64,000 nt of DNA from Acidovorax sp. FJL06 (GCF_003852545.1 NZ_QAJR01000001.1:135548-199547); one strand, 5' to 3'; shown: positions 37,851-47,828, counted from the first letter of the stretch. The notes: generated by a model from the letters alone, not told the origin. Numbers and translations are program-made.

Positions 37851-38882
37851 ATGATGCGCTTTCGACGTGCCGCCACGGTGGCCGCCCTGTTGCTCGCCTC
37901 TGCCCTGCCCCAGGCCCGGGCGGCAGACGACATCGTCCTCAAGGTCCACCATTTCCTGCCCGCGGGCTCGTATGCCCAGCAGATGTTCATCCAGCCCTGG
38001 TGCGACAAGATCGCGGTCGAATCGGCCCGGCGCATCCGCTGCCAGATCTACCCCTCCATGCAACTGGGCGGCACGCCGCCCCAGCTGGTGGACCAGCTGC
38101 GCGATGGCCTGGTGGACGTGATCTGGACCCTGCCCGGCTACACGCCCGGCCGCTTTCCGCGCATCGAGGCGTTCGAGCTGCCCTTCATGATGCAAAGCCC
38201 CGAGGCCGCAAGCCGCGCGCTGTGGGACTTCGTGCAGCAGTACGCCGCCGAGGACTTCAAGGCCGTGCACCCCATCGCCTTCCATGTGCACGGCGACGGC
38301 GTGTTCCACCTGGTGCGCAAGCCCGTCACCACCCTCGCCGACCTCAAGGGCCTCAAGCTGCGCGCCCCCACGCGCCAGACCAACAAGCTGCTGGCCGCGC
38401 TGGGTGCCACACCGGTGGCCATGCCCGTGCCTGCCGTGGGCGAGGCGTTGGCCAAGGGCGTGATCGACGGTGCGCTGGTGCCCTACGAAGTCGTGCCCTC
38501 GGTCAAGATCCAGGAGCTGGTCAAGTTCCATTCCGAGACCGACCCGGCCGAGCCCGCGATCTACACCTCGACCTTCCTGTTCGCCATGAACAAGGCGCGC
38601 TACGACGGCCTGCCGGCCGAGCTGCGCAAGGTGATCGATGCGAACAGCGGCGCCGATCTGTCGGCGCACATCGGTGCGGTGTTTTTGCAGGCCGATGCCG
38701 AAGGCAAGAAGCTCACCCGGGGCAACACCACCAACGTGATTCCCAAGGCCGAGCTGGCCCAGTGGAAAAAGGCTGCGCAGCCGGTGACTGACGCCTGGGT
38801 GGCCGAGGTCACGGCCAAGGGCATGAACGGCCAGCAGCTGCTGGACGGTGCCCGCGCCCTGCTGCACAAGCACGCGCGCTGA
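37851..38882 (+). CDS. dctP: TRAP transporter substrate-binding protein
   Basis: A 343-residue periplasmic receptor of the DctP family with a signal peptide cleaved near ARAADD (about 24). Family blocks include VHHFLPAGSYAQQMFIQPWC and the region with Arg/Asn residues used for carboxylate binding (KLRAPTRQTNKLLAALGATP). It begins an operon with the two TRAP membrane subunits, a tannase-like esterase, gallate dioxygenase and a porin. Context suggests gallate or a related aromatic acid as ligand; this is inference. Confidence 0.9.
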   Translation: MMRFRRAATVAALLLASALPQARAADDIVLKVHHFLPAGSYAQQMFIQPWCDKIAVESARRIRCQIYPSMQLGGTPPQLVDQLRDGLVDVIWTLPGYTPGRFPRIEAFELPFMMQSPEAASRALWDFVQQYAAEDFKAVHPIAFHVHGDGVFHLVRKPVTTLADLKGLKLRAPTRQTNKLLAALGATPVAMPVPAVGEALAKGVIDGALVPYEVVPSVKIQELVKFHSETDPAEPAIYTSTFLFAMNKARYDGLPAELRKVIDANSGADLSAHIGAVFLQADAEGKKLTRGNTTNVIPKAELAQWKKAAQPVTDAWVAEVTAKGMNGQQLLDGARALLHKHAR

Positions 38883-39023
38883 TGCGCTGACGGATGCACC
38901 CCGCGCTGGCCCTGGCCGCCAGCGTGTCTCCCCGGGGGCGCTGCCGTGCCGCGCCCCCGCTTTCTTCCATTGCTGAATCAACAACCCGTGCAGCGGCGCT
39001 GCCTGCACGGGCAGGGAATTGTC

Positions 39024-39566
39024 ATGTCTGAACCCCTTGCTGTGGCCGATGAGGCCCTCCTGCCCACCGGGCCCTTGGGCCGGGCGCTGCGCCTGGCCTG
39101 CCAGGCGCTGGCCATGGCCGGATCGCTGGTGTTCGTGGCCATCGTGGCCATGAGCGTGGTGTCCATCACCGGGCGCAAGCTGTTCGCCCACCCCGTGGCG
39201 GGCGATGTGGAAATGCTGCAGATGTGCGCGGCCTTTGCGGCGGCCTCGTTTTTTGCCTGGTGCCATCTGTCGGGCGGCGATGTGAAGGTGGACTTCTTCA
39301 CGGCCCGCCTGTCGCCGCGTGCGGTGCATGGGCTCGACGCCCTGGGCTCGCTGCTGGTGGCCCTGTTTGGTGCGCTGCTGGCGTGGCGCACGGCCTCGGG
39401 GGCGTGGATGGTCAAGGAGGCGGGCGAGCACAGCATGCTGCTGGACTGGCCGCTGTGGATTCCGCAGATGGCCATGGTGCCGGGCTTCGGCCTGCTGGCG
39501 CTGGCCGGTGCCTACCGTGCCGGACAGCACCTGCGCGCAGCGGGCCTTGTGGGGGTGGCGGCATGA
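39024..39566 (+). CDS. dctQ: TRAP transporter small permease
   Basis: A 180-residue membrane protein with four hydrophobic segments and the DctQ-type core (ISVMSVV-like segment as VAMSVVSITGRKLFAHPVAG, then WCHLSGGDVKVDFF). It pairs with DctM to form the sodium-driven channel. ATG 39024 follows aggga; an earlier ATG at 38946 lacks a ribosome site. The stop overlaps dctM (ATGA). Confidence 0.9.
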   Translation: MSEPLAVADEALLPTGPLGRALRLACQALAMAGSLVFVAIVAMSVVSITGRKLFAHPVAGDVEMLQMCAAFAAASFFAWCHLSGGDVKVDFFTARLSPRAVHGLDALGSLLVALFGALLAWRTASGAWMVKEAGEHSMLLDWPLWIPQMAMVPGFGLLALAGAYRAGQHLRAAGLVGVAA

Positions 39567-40894
39567 GCGGGATCGCCATCGGAAGCCTGATTTTTGCCTG
39601 CCTCATGGTGCTGCTGGTGCTGCGCGTGCCCATTGGCATCGCGATGTTCACTATGGGGGCGGTGGGCTACGGCGTGCTCAGCGGCGGCGACGTGAACCGC
39701 GTGCTGGACCTGCTCAAGACGCTGGCCTATGCGCGCCTGTCCAACTACGACATCGCGGTGATCCCGCTGTTCCTGCTCATGGGGCAGTTTGCCACCCAGG
39801 GGGGGCTGAGCGCTGCGCTGTTCCGCTTCGTGGCGGCCTTCATGGGCCACTGGCGCGGCGGCGTGGCCATGGCGGCGGTCGGGGCCTGCGCGGGCTTTGG
39901 CGCCATCTGCGGCTCCTCGCTGGCCACGGCCGCCACCATGGGCCAGGTGGCGCTGCCCGAGCTGCGGCGCATGGGCTATGCGGGCAGCCTTTCCACCGGC
40001 GCGCTGGCGGCGGGCGGCACGCTGGGCATTCTGATCCCGCCATCCGTGCCGCTGGTCATCTACGCCATCCTCACGCAGGAGTCGATCGGCAAGCTGTTCA
40101 TGGCGGCCCTGTTGCCTGGCGTGATCGCGATGGTCGGCTACATGGTGGTGGTGCGCCTGTTTGTGCTGCTGCGGCCGGCGGCGGCACCTGCCGGGCCGGT
40201 GGTGCCCTGGCCCGAGCGGCTCCAGGCGCTGGCCCAGGTGTCCCCGGTGCTGCTGGTGTTCCTGGTGGTCATCGTGGGCATCTACGGCGGCTGGGCCAAC
40301 CCCACCGAGGCTGCGGCCATTGGCGCCGCCGCCTGCGGCCTGCTGGCCGTGTTCCGGGGCGGCCTGCGCTGGCCGGGCTTCAAGGCCAGCCTGCTGGGCA
40401 CGGCCCAGGCCACGGCCATGATCTACCTGGTGCTGCTGGGCGCCGACATGCTCAACACCGCGCTGGCCCTGTCGCAGATGCCCAGCGAGCTGGCGGCCTG
40501 GGTGCAGGCCAGTGCGCTCAGCCCCATGCTGGTGATGGTGGCCATCCTGGTCATCTACATCCTGCTGGGCTGCGTGATGGACAGCCTGGCCATGATCCTG
40601 CTGACCATTCCCATCTTCTATCCCATGGTGATGGGGCTGGAATTCCACGGCCTCAACGCCACCGACAAGAGCGTGTGGTTCGGCATCCTGGCGCTGATGG
40701 TGGTGGAGATCGGCCTCGTGCATCCGCCCGTGGGCATGAACGTCTACATCATCAACCGGCTGGCACGCGACGTGCCGCTGTCCGAGACCTTCAAGGGCGT
40801 GATGCCGTTCCTGGCCTCCGACCTCCTGCGCATTGGCCTGCTGCTGGCCTTCCCCTCGATCGCCCTGGTGCTGGTGCGCAGCTTCGGCGGCTGA
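39563..40894 (+). CDS. dctM: TRAP transporter large permease
   Basis: A 443-residue DctM-family permease with about twelve membrane segments. Conserved stretches include VIPLFLLMGQFATQGGLSAA, ACAGFGAICGSSLATAATMG, GGTLGILIPPSVPLVIYAIL and EIGLVHPPVGMNVYIIN. It carries the substrate delivered by DctP across the inner membrane using an ion gradient. Translation is coupled to dctQ. Confidence 0.95.
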   Translation: MSGIAIGSLIFACLMVLLVLRVPIGIAMFTMGAVGYGVLSGGDVNRVLDLLKTLAYARLSNYDIAVIPLFLLMGQFATQGGLSAALFRFVAAFMGHWRGGVAMAAVGACAGFGAICGSSLATAATMGQVALPELRRMGYAGSLSTGALAAGGTLGILIPPSVPLVIYAILTQESIGKLFMAALLPGVIAMVGYMVVVRLFVLLRPAAAPAGPVVPWPERLQALAQVSPVLLVFLVVIVGIYGGWANPTEAAAIGAAACGLLAVFRGGLRWPGFKASLLGTAQATAMIYLVLLGADMLNTALALSQMPSELAAWVQASALSPMLVMVAILVIYILLGCVMDSLAMILLTIPIFYPMVMGLEFHGLNATDKSVWFGILALMVVEIGLVHPPVGMNVYIINRLARDVPLSETFKGVMPFLASDLLRIGLLLAFPSIALVLVRSFGG

Positions 40895-40941
40895 TTTTCA
40901 AGAATTCATACAACAAGCCCATACGGGTTAAGGAGACTCTC

Positions 40942-42789
40942 ATGAGCAAGTGCCCCACTTTCAAGCTTCGCGTCCTTGCCGTCATCTCGGCCGCCAGCCT
41001 CATGACGGCCTGTGGCGGCGGCGACAAAGCAGATCCTGGCGTCTATGACAGCCAACTGGCTTTCGACAAGACCCAGTACACCACCCTCACCGTCACCCTC
41101 GACGGTGTGAGCACGCCGGTGCGCTGGTACCGCGAGGTGTGCTATGTCGGCAAGCCGATGAAGCTGGCACCTACGCAGTCCGCCGGCGCCGTGGACAACC
41201 AGGCCTGTGGCTACCAGAACATGAACATTTTTGTGCGTGAGGCAGACGCACAGAAGCAGGACAACGCCATCCTGCTCAACGTCAACAACGCCGGCTGGCT
41301 GGCCAGCTACCAGGGCGGCAAGGGCGGCTGGAACGGCACCGACCCCCTCACCAGCACCAACTACAGCGGTGCGGACATCAAGAATGGCGGCAGCTACGTC
41401 AGCACCAGCGACACCGACAAGATCGGCGCGGCACTGGCCCGTGGCATGGTGTACATCAACATGGCCTCGCGCAGTCGTGGCGCCACGGCTCCTGCCGGTG
41501 TCTACGACGACGGCATCTACCAGGGCAAGTCGCCTGCGGCCATCGTCGACGCCAAGGCCGCCGTGCGCTACCTGCGCCTGAACGATGGCGTGATGCCTGG
41601 CAGCGCCAGCCGCATCGTGGTCAACGGCACCAGCGGCGGCGGCGCGCAGACCACGCAACTCGGCTCCACCGGCGACAGCGCCGATTACTACCCCTACCTG
41701 AAGGCAGCCGGCGCAGCCGGCATCGACACGGAAGGCCGCAGTTCCATCAGCGACAGCGTTTTCGCCCTCGTCGCGTACTGCCCGATCCAGGACATGGGCA
41801 GCGCCGATCTGGCCTACGAATGGATGTTCAACGTGCTGGACACACGCAAGCTGGTCTCAGGAGACCAGAAGGCCGGCCTGATCGTCGACGCCAACGGCAA
41901 TGAACTCGTGCGCGCCTCCAACTCCGACCCCACCGGCAGCGCTGCGCTGATGGCCAAGTTCATCGCCTACCAGGCCGGTTTGGGCCTGAAGAACGACGAC
42001 GGCACAGTACTCACCGCCGACAACATGCTGTCTGCCCTGCAGACCGAGTTCAAGAAGGCGGCCAGCGCATATGTGAAGTCGGGCAAGTCCATCGTCGCCT
42101 ACAACGCCACCGGCAGCGCGGCGGCCAACGGGGTGGCTGGTGGCAGCGGAATCCTGTCCTACAAGAACGACTTCATCGACGTCGACGCCAGCGGCACGGT
42201 CAACACCTTCAACTTGTCGAACTACCTGAAGTTCGTGGCCAAGCAGGCCCGCCTCAAGGCCGTGCCCGGCTTCGACCAGATCGGCCAGACATCGGCCCTG
42301 GCCGCCACCCCGACCGCTGACACCACCAAGGCAGGCGCCACCATCTACGGCAACTACAGCGGCGGCGAATCCAACCTGTTCGGCACTGCGTCCCAGCTGT
42401 ATTCCAACTTCACCGAATACGCATGGACCAACAACAATGGCGGTGACGCAGTCAATGCCAAGCAAGCCGACGTGGGCCTGAAGAACACAGGCGTCGCCTG
42501 GGCCAACAACCCGCAGCTGCCATTTCTGCAGAACCAGTACAAGATGATCAACGCGCTGGCCTACATCGGCAAAACGGGCGGCATCACGCCCAACTGGCGC
42601 ATCCGCGTGGGCGCACGCGACCGCGACACCTCTTTCACCGTGGCCTACAACATCAGCCGAGCCCTGAAGGCCGACAGCAAGGTCAAGGACATCGACTTCG
42701 CCCTGCATTGGGACCAGGGCCACGCCGGCAACTACGACGTGCAGAACGCCTTCATCTGGATCGACCAGAAGCTGGCCGCCACCAAATAA
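40942..42789 (+). CDS. Tannase-like (subtype B) lipoprotein esterase
   Basis: A 615-residue lipoprotein: the signal ends LMTAC, giving lipidated Cys24. An alpha/beta-hydrolase core follows, with nucleophile Ser231 in VNGTSGGGAQ. A likely acid Asp562 (GARDRDTSF) and His594 (WDQGHAGNYD) are 32 residues apart, the spacing I recall for the triad of Lactobacillus plantarum tannase. Such enzymes split gallate esters into gallate and an alcohol or sugar. The neighbour is a gallate dioxygenase, which supports gallate release at the cell surface or periplasm. A feruloyl-esterase-like specificity is the main alternative. aaggag lies 6 nt before the ATG. Confidence 0.75.
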   Translation: MSKCPTFKLRVLAVISAASLMTACGGGDKADPGVYDSQLAFDKTQYTTLTVTLDGVSTPVRWYREVCYVGKPMKLAPTQSAGAVDNQACGYQNMNIFVREADAQKQDNAILLNVNNAGWLASYQGGKGGWNGTDPLTSTNYSGADIKNGGSYVSTSDTDKIGAALARGMVYINMASRSRGATAPAGVYDDGIYQGKSPAAIVDAKAAVRYLRLNDGVMPGSASRIVVNGTSGGGAQTTQLGSTGDSADYYPYLKAAGAAGIDTEGRSSISDSVFALVAYCPIQDMGSADLAYEWMFNVLDTRKLVSGDQKAGLIVDANGNELVRASNSDPTGSAALMAKFIAYQAGLGLKNDDGTVLTADNMLSALQTEFKKAASAYVKSGKSIVAYNATGSAAANGVAGGSGILSYKNDFIDVDASGTVNTFNLSNYLKFVAKQARLKAVPGFDQIGQTSALAATPTADTTKAGATIYGNYSGGESNLFGTASQLYSNFTEYAWTNNNGGDAVNAKQADVGLKNTGVAWANNPQLPFLQNQYKMINALAYIGKTGGITPNWRIRVGARDRDTSFTVAYNISRALKADSKVKDIDFALHWDQGHAGNYDVQNAFIWIDQKLAATK

Positions 42790-42860
42790 GCGTCCGCCCA
42801 CGTTCTGCATTGGTTGGTGCCACCCTGCACCAACGCTCTCAAGCACTTTCACTGTTCACC

Positions 42861-44180
42861 ATGGCAACCATCATCGGCGGCATTGCCGCGTCCCACACGC
42901 CCACCATCGGCTTCGCCTACGACCGCGACAAGCGCGGCGACCCCGTGTGGGCGCCCATCTTCGAGGCCTTCGACCCGGTGCGCCAGTGGGTGGCCGAGCG
43001 CCAGCCCGATGTGCTGCTGTTCATCTACAACGACCATGTCACCTCGTTCTTCTTCGACCACTACTCGGCCTTCACGCTGGGTGTGGGCCCAGAGTGGGCC
43101 GTGGCCGACGAGGGCGCGGGCGCACGCGACCTGCCCACCGTGCAGGGCCACCCGGCGTTTGCGGCCCACCTGGGGCGCAGCCTCATGGCCGACGAGTTCG
43201 ACATGTCGTTCTTTCAGGACCGGGCGCTGGACCACGGCTGCTTTTCGCCGCTGTCCATGCTGTGCCCGCAGGATGCGCAGGCCGGCTGGCCCGTGCGCCT
43301 GGTGCCGCTGCAGATCGGCGTGCTGCAGTTCCCCATCCCCACGGCGCGGCGCTGCTACAAGCTGGGCCAGGCGCTGCGCCGCGCCATCGAGAGCTACCCC
43401 GAGCCGCTGAAGGTCGGCATCGTGGCCACGGGCGGCCTGTCGCACCAGGTGCATGGCGAGCGCGCGGGCTTCAACAACACCGCCTGGGACCAGCAGTTCC
43501 TGGACTGGTTCGAGAACGACCCCGAGCGCCTGGCCGGCATGACCCATGCCGAGTTTGCCGCGCTGGGCGGCGTGGAGGGCGCCGAGGTCATCATGTGGCT
43601 GGTGATGCGCGGCGCGCTGTCCGCGCGCGTGAAGTGCCTGCACCGCAGCTACTACCTGCCCTCGATGACAGGCATTGCCACGGCCGTGTACGAGAACCTG
43701 GCGGGCAAGCCCTCGGCCGCCGAAATGGCCCGCCACCATGCGCACATCGACACCCAGCTGGCCGGGGCCGAGCACCTGGCGGGCAGCTACCCGTTCACGC
43801 TGGAGCGCAGCGTCAAGGCCTACCGGCTCAACCACTTCCTGCACGGCCTCATCGTGCCTGCGCAGCGCACGGCCTTCCTGGCCGACGAAGAGGCCGCCTA
43901 CGAACGCGCCGGCCTGCCCGAGGCCGAGCGCGCCATGGTGCGCGCGCGCGACTGGCGCGCGCTCATCCAGTACGGCGTGATCTTCTTCATGCTGGAAAAG
44001 CTGGGCGCCGTGGTGGGGGTGTCCAACCTGCACATCTACGCCGCCATGCGCGGCGAAACGCTGGAGGCCTTCCAGCGCACGCGCAATGCCCCGGGCGCCC
44101 TGTATTCCGTCGCCGGCAAGGATGCCCGGCCACTGGCGTGGGACTCCGCCGCCCCGCAGGCCATGTCCACGAGCAGCTGA
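42861..44180 (+). CDS. galA: Gallate dioxygenase (extradiol, LigB-LigA fusion)
   Basis: A 439-residue type II extradiol dioxygenase. The N-terminal LigB-like domain has the Fe(II) ligands His12 (AASHTP), His59 (YNDHVTSFFFDH) and Glu239 or Glu242 (GGVEGAEVIMW), plus catalytic-type His125 and His195 (GGLSHQVHG). The C-terminal 120 residues are a LigA-like domain. This fused layout and length are typical of gallate dioxygenases DesB/GalA rather than the two-subunit protocatechuate 4,5-dioxygenase. It opens gallate to 4-oxalomesaconate. No clear Shine-Dalgarno precedes the ATG. Later pathway steps are not in the window. Confidence 0.85.
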   Translation: MATIIGGIAASHTPTIGFAYDRDKRGDPVWAPIFEAFDPVRQWVAERQPDVLLFIYNDHVTSFFFDHYSAFTLGVGPEWAVADEGAGARDLPTVQGHPAFAAHLGRSLMADEFDMSFFQDRALDHGCFSPLSMLCPQDAQAGWPVRLVPLQIGVLQFPIPTARRCYKLGQALRRAIESYPEPLKVGIVATGGLSHQVHGERAGFNNTAWDQQFLDWFENDPERLAGMTHAEFAALGGVEGAEVIMWLVMRGALSARVKCLHRSYYLPSMTGIATAVYENLAGKPSAAEMARHHAHIDTQLAGAEHLAGSYPFTLERSVKAYRLNHFLHGLIVPAQRTAFLADEEAAYERAGLPEAERAMVRARDWRALIQYGVIFFMLEKLGAVVGVSNLHIYAAMRGETLEAFQRTRNAPGALYSVAGKDARPLAWDSAAPQAMSTSS

Positions 44181-44208
44181 TACCGGCATGCACTCAAAAA
44201 ACACCACA

Positions 44209-44247
44209 CCGTTCACGCTGAGCCTGTCGAAGGCTCAGCCCGAACGG
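44209..44247. repeat. REP-like palindrome
   Basis: Arms ccgttcacgctgagcct and aggctcagcccgaacgg pair at 15 of 17 positions around loop gtcga. This resembles the widespread ctgagcctgtcgaaggctcag-type extragenic palindromes of Proteobacteria. It lies between galA and the porin gene. Confidence 0.75.
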
Positions 44248-44327
44248 GTTTGCCTGGTGACCCGAACGCGCATCCGTACAAGTCCAGAAGACCTCTTTCC
44301 CCACCTGATCCAACCCAAGGAGACACC

Positions 44328-45428
44328 ATGAAGAAGACATTGAAACCCCTGGCCATCGCGGCCCTGGCCATGGCGGCCTGTGCTGCACAGGCCCAGTCCA
44401 GCGTGAACCTGTACGGCACCGTGGATGCGGCCGTGGAGCACCTGGGCAATGCGCCCACCGGCGGCGTCACCCGCATGCCCGGCCTGACCGGCGGCCAGGC
44501 GCCTTCGCGCCTGGGTTTTCGCGGCAGTGAAGACCTGGGCGATGGCCTGCGCGCCATCTTCACGCTGGAGCAAGGCCTCAGCGTGGACAACGGCACGCTC
44601 AACCAGGGCGGGCGCGCGTTTGGCCGCCAGGCCTTTGTGGGGCTTGCCGCGCCCTGGGGCACAGTGAGCCTGGGGCGCCAGTATTCGATGCTGTTCTGGT
44701 CGCAGCTGGATGCCGACATCCTGGGCCCGGCGATGTTCGGATCGGGCTCGCTCGACAGCTACCTGCCCAATGCGCGGGTGGACAACGCCATTGCCTACCG
44801 GGGCACGTTCAGCGGCTTCACGCTGGGCGCCACCTACAGCCTGGGCCGGGATGCCGTGAATGCGGGCCCCAGCCCCTCGGGCACCAACTGCGCGGGCGAT
44901 AGCGGCACCGACACCAAGGCCTGTCGTCAATGGTCGCTGCTGGCCAAGTACGACATGGCCACCTGGGGGGTGTCGGCGGCCGTGGATGAAATCCGTGGCG
45001 GCGCCGGTGCCTTTGCGGGCCTGACCAGCAGCGCCCTGACCGACCGCCGCTCCACCCTCGCGGGCTGGGGCAAGTGGGGGGACCTGAAGCTGGGCGCGGG
45101 CCTGATCGCGCGCCGCAACGAGGCCAGCGCCGCCACACCGCGCAGCAGCCTGTGGTACCTGGGGGCTGCGTATCCTGTCACCCCGCAGTTCGTGCTGGAC
45201 GGGCAGGTGTTCAAGCTCGACTACAAGAACAGCCCCAACCAGGCCACCTTGTTCGCGCTGCGCGGCACCTACCACCTGTCCAAGCGCACGGCGGTCTATG
45301 CCACGGCGGGCCACATCGCCAACGATGGCAGCCTGGCGCTGTCGGTCAGCAACGCGGCGGCGGGCGCGGCACCCGCTGCCGGCGGATCGCAGACCGGATG
45401 GGGCGTGGGCATCCGCCACACGTTCTGA
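44328..45428 (+). CDS. Outer-membrane porin (Burkholderiales type)
   Basis: A 366-residue general porin: signal peptide ending CAAQA, then SSVNLYGTVDAAVEHLG, the SRLGFRGSEDLGDGLRAIFTL block and the terminal Phe (GVGIRHTF) required for outer-membrane assembly. A 16-strand trimeric channel is expected. Position at the end of the TRAP-tannase-gallate operon suggests it lets aromatic acids or small gallate esters through the outer membrane. caaggag precedes the ATG at 44328. Confidence 0.93.
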   Translation: MKKTLKPLAIAALAMAACAAQAQSSVNLYGTVDAAVEHLGNAPTGGVTRMPGLTGGQAPSRLGFRGSEDLGDGLRAIFTLEQGLSVDNGTLNQGGRAFGRQAFVGLAAPWGTVSLGRQYSMLFWSQLDADILGPAMFGSGSLDSYLPNARVDNAIAYRGTFSGFTLGATYSLGRDAVNAGPSPSGTNCAGDSGTDTKACRQWSLLAKYDMATWGVSAAVDEIRGGAGAFAGLTSSALTDRRSTLAGWGKWGDLKLGAGLIARRNEASAATPRSSLWYLGAAYPVTPQFVLDGQVFKLDYKNSPNQATLFALRGTYHLSKRTAVYATAGHIANDGSLALSVSNAAAGAAPAAGGSQTGWGVGIRHTF

Positions 45429-45470
45429 AGGTTCTGAACGGCGCCACCGCGCCTGGGTTTTGCAGACACG

Positions 45471-45496
45471 CCCTGCGCATGGGTGCAGGGATTTTT
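45471..45496 (+). terminator. Terminator after the porin
   Basis: Stem ccctgcgc / gtgcaggg with loop atgg (one mismatch) is followed by attttt, 42 bp after the porin stop. Confidence 0.65.
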
Positions 45497-45595
45497 CGGA
45501 CCAGCGAAGGCCGCCTGGTGGGGATTGCAGCCCGCTGTTTCGGCGCAGGGCGTGGGCTGCGTTTTCCGGGGGCGACCCTGCCCCTGGGGTGCCTT

Positions 45596-46075
45596 TCAGG
45601 GCCGCCGGAACGATGCGTTCTGGCGGGCCCAGTGGCGCGACTGCAGGTGGTCCATGCGCACGGTTCCACCGGTGGAAGGTGCGTGCACGAAGCGGCCCTC
45701 GCCCACGTAGATGCCGGCATGGTTGGTGCCGAACACCACCAGGTCGCCGGTGCGCAGCTGCTCCGCATCCACGCGCTGGCCGAAGCCCGCGAGCTGTGCC
45801 ACGGTGCGCGGCGGTGCAATCCCCGCGCTGTTCTTGTAGACGTAGCCGATGAGACCGCTGCAGTCGAAGCCGCCCTCGGGCGTGTTGCCCCCATAGCGGT
45901 AGGGCGTGCCCACCAGGCCCAGGGCATGGATCGCCAGGTCGTGGGCCTGCGTGTCCGACAGGGGCGAATGCACGCCGAACGCAGGCGGTGGCGGTGACGG
46001 CACACGGGGGGAGCTGCAGCCGCCCAGCACCAGCAGGGCGGCTGCGCAAGCCAGGCAGGGAAGGATGGCGCGCAT
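45596..46075 (-). CDS. NlpC/P60-family lipoprotein endopeptidase
   Basis: A 159-residue lipoprotein (lipobox LVLGGC near residue 20) with an NlpC/P60 cysteine-peptidase domain: Cys in GGFDCSGLIGYVYK, His in TNHAGIYVGEG and His in RFVHAPSTGG. These enzymes cut peptide cross-bridges in peptidoglycan, as Spr/MepS does. It is probably anchored in the outer membrane and helps cell-wall growth. The start at 46075 gives a proper signal sequence; the frame further upstream does not. Confidence 0.92.
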   Translation of the reverse strand: MRAILPCLACAAALLVLGGCSSPRVPSPPPPAFGVHSPLSDTQAHDLAIHALGLVGTPYRYGGNTPEGGFDCSGLIGYVYKNSAGIAPPRTVAQLAGFGQRVDAEQLRTGDLVVFGTNHAGIYVGEGRFVHAPSTGGTVRMDHLQSRHWARQNASFRRP

Positions 46076-46097
46076 GGGCCGGAGTGTAGAACAAACA

Positions 46098-46142
46098 GGC
46101 CTGTAGCGCTTATCCATCAAGCGCTAGCAGCTATCTTTTTTG
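46098..46142 (-). repeat. Dispersed AT-containing repeat, copy 5
   Basis: Inverted orientation: ctgtagcgcttatccatcaa, gcgctagcagctatctttttt. The palindrome agcgcttatccatcaagcgct is perfect at its outer six bases. The repeat encodes the last residues (KKIAASA) and the stop codon of leuA. Confidence 0.75.
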
Positions 46143-47808
46143 ATGATTCCAGGCCGCCACCCCGCTGTGCCAGCCGGTTGGCCACGCTCACGATGGCCTG
46201 CACCGAGGCGGTCACGATGTTGTGGTGGGCGCCTGCGCCGAAGGTGGCGCCGGCCACGCCGTCCATCGCGGCTTCCACAATCGCCAGGGCCTGCGCGTTG
46301 GCGCCCGTGCCCGTGGCGCGCTCTTCGTAGTGGTCCACCCGCAGCGGCAGGCCCAGCGCGTCCACCGTGGCGGCAATGGGGCCGTTGCCCTGGCCGCGCA
46401 AATGCTGGCGCGTGCCGTCAATGGTCACATCGAGTTCGATGCCCTGCCCGTCTTCATCGAGCCGGTGGCCGTGGCAGACGATGGCGGCCTGCGCGGGCGT
46501 GTTCAGGTAGGTGGCCTGGAACAGGCTCCACAGCGCATCGCCGCTCATCTCGCCCTCGCTAGCGTCCGTCTGGCGCTGCACCACGGCACTGAACTCCACC
46601 TGCATGCGCCGGGGCATCACCACGCCGTGTTCGCGCTCCAGCAAAAAGGCGATGCCGCCCTTGCCCGACTGGCTGTTCACGCGGATCACGCTGTCGTAGG
46701 TACGGCCAAGGTCGGCCGGGTCGATGGGCAAGTACGGCACCTCCCACAGTGCGTTCGGGTCTTGCGCGGCGAAGCCCTTCTTGATCGCGTCCTGGTGCGA
46801 GCCCGAGAACGCGGTGAACACCAGGTCGCCCGCGTAGGGGTGGCGCGGGTGTACGGGCAGCGAGGTGCATTCCTCGGCAATGCGCGCGACCGAGGTGATG
46901 TCCGAAAAATCGAGGTTCGGGTGCACGCCCTGCGTGTACAGGTTGAGCGCCAGCGTCACGATGTCCACATTGCCGCAGCGCTCGCCGTTGCCGAACAGGC
47001 AGCCTTCCACGCGGTCGGCGCCAGCCATCATCGCCAGCTCGGCCGCCGCCACGCCCGTGCCCCGGTCGTTGTGCGGGTGCACCGACAGCACGATGTGCTC
47101 GCGGGGAGCGAGGTGCCGGTCCATCCACTCGATCTGGTCGGCGAACACGTTGGGCGTGGCGTTCTCCACCGTGGTGGGCAGGTTGATGATGATGGGGCGG
47201 CCGGGGCCTGCGCCCCAGGTGGCAATCGCGGTCTGGCAGGCTTTGAGCGACACGTCGAGCTCGGTGGCGCTGAAGGTCTCGGGCGAGTACTGCAGCGTCC
47301 ATTGCGTGGCGGGCTGTGCATCGGTGAGCTGCTTGAGGTAGCCCACGTGGTGCGCGATGAGCTGCATCACCTGTGTCACGTTCATGCCGAACACGATGCG
47401 CCGCCAGGCGGGCGCGGTGGCGTTGTAGAGGTGCACGATGGCGCGGGGCGCGCCCTGCACGGCCTCCACGGTGCGCGCGATCAGGTCCTCGCGCGACTGG
47501 GTCATGACCATGATGGTCACGTCATCGGGGATCAGGTGCTCGTCGATGAGGCGGCGCACGAAGTCGAAGTCGGTCTGCGACGCGGCCGGGAAGCCAACCT
47601 CGATTTCCTTGAAGCCGATGCGCACCAGCTCGTGGAAGAGCTTCATCTTGCGCTCGCCGTTCATGGGCTCGAACAGCGCCTGGTTGCCGTCGCGCAGGTC
47701 GGTGGAGAGCCACCGGGGCGCGTGGGTGATGCTGCGGGAGGGCCATTGGCGGTCGGCGAGCGCAATGGGGGCGATGGGCTGGTACTTGGTGGCGGGCTTG
47801 GCAATCAT
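46117..47808 (-). CDS. leuA: 2-isopropylmalate synthase
   Basis: A 563-residue enzyme of the long LeuA type, condensing acetyl-CoA with 2-oxoisovalerate in the first committed step of leucine synthesis. The TIM barrel has [12 protein letters not shown] (about 46-57) and the metal-binding [12 protein letters not shown]-terminal LeuA dimer/regulatory domain binds leucine for feedback inhibition. The ATG at 47808 follows ggagcc; the upstream frame is leader sequence. The C terminus ([10 protein letters not shown]) derives from a dispersed repeat. A leucine-rich leader peptide lies about 150 bp upstream. Confidence 0.95.
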   Translation of the reverse strand: MIAKPATKYQPIAPIALADRQWPSRSITHAPRWLSTDLRDGNQALFEPMNGERKMKLFHELVRIGFKEIEVGFPAASQTDFDFVRRLIDEHLIPDDVTIMVMTQSREDLIARTVEAVQGAPRAIVHLYNATAPAWRRIVFGMNVTQVMQLIAHHVGYLKQLTDAQPATQWTLQYSPETFSATELDVSLKACQTAIATWGAGPGRPIIINLPTTVENATPNVFADQIEWMDRHLAPREHIVLSVHPHNDRGTGVAAAELAMMAGADRVEGCLFGNGERCGNVDIVTLALNLYTQGVHPNLDFSDITSVARIAEECTSLPVHPRHPYAGDLVFTAFSGSHQDAIKKGFAAQDPNALWEVPYLPIDPADLGRTYDSVIRVNSQSGKGGIAFLLEREHGVVMPRRMQVEFSAVVQRQTDASEGEMSGDALWSLFQATYLNTPAQAAIVCHGHRLDEDGQGIELDVTIDGTRQHLRGQGNGPIAATVDALGLPLRVDHYEERATGTGANAQALAIVEAAMDGVAGATFGAGAHHNIVTASVQAIVSVANRLAQRGGGLESSKKIAASA

Positions 47809-47828
47809 GAGAGGCTCCACGAACGGTG

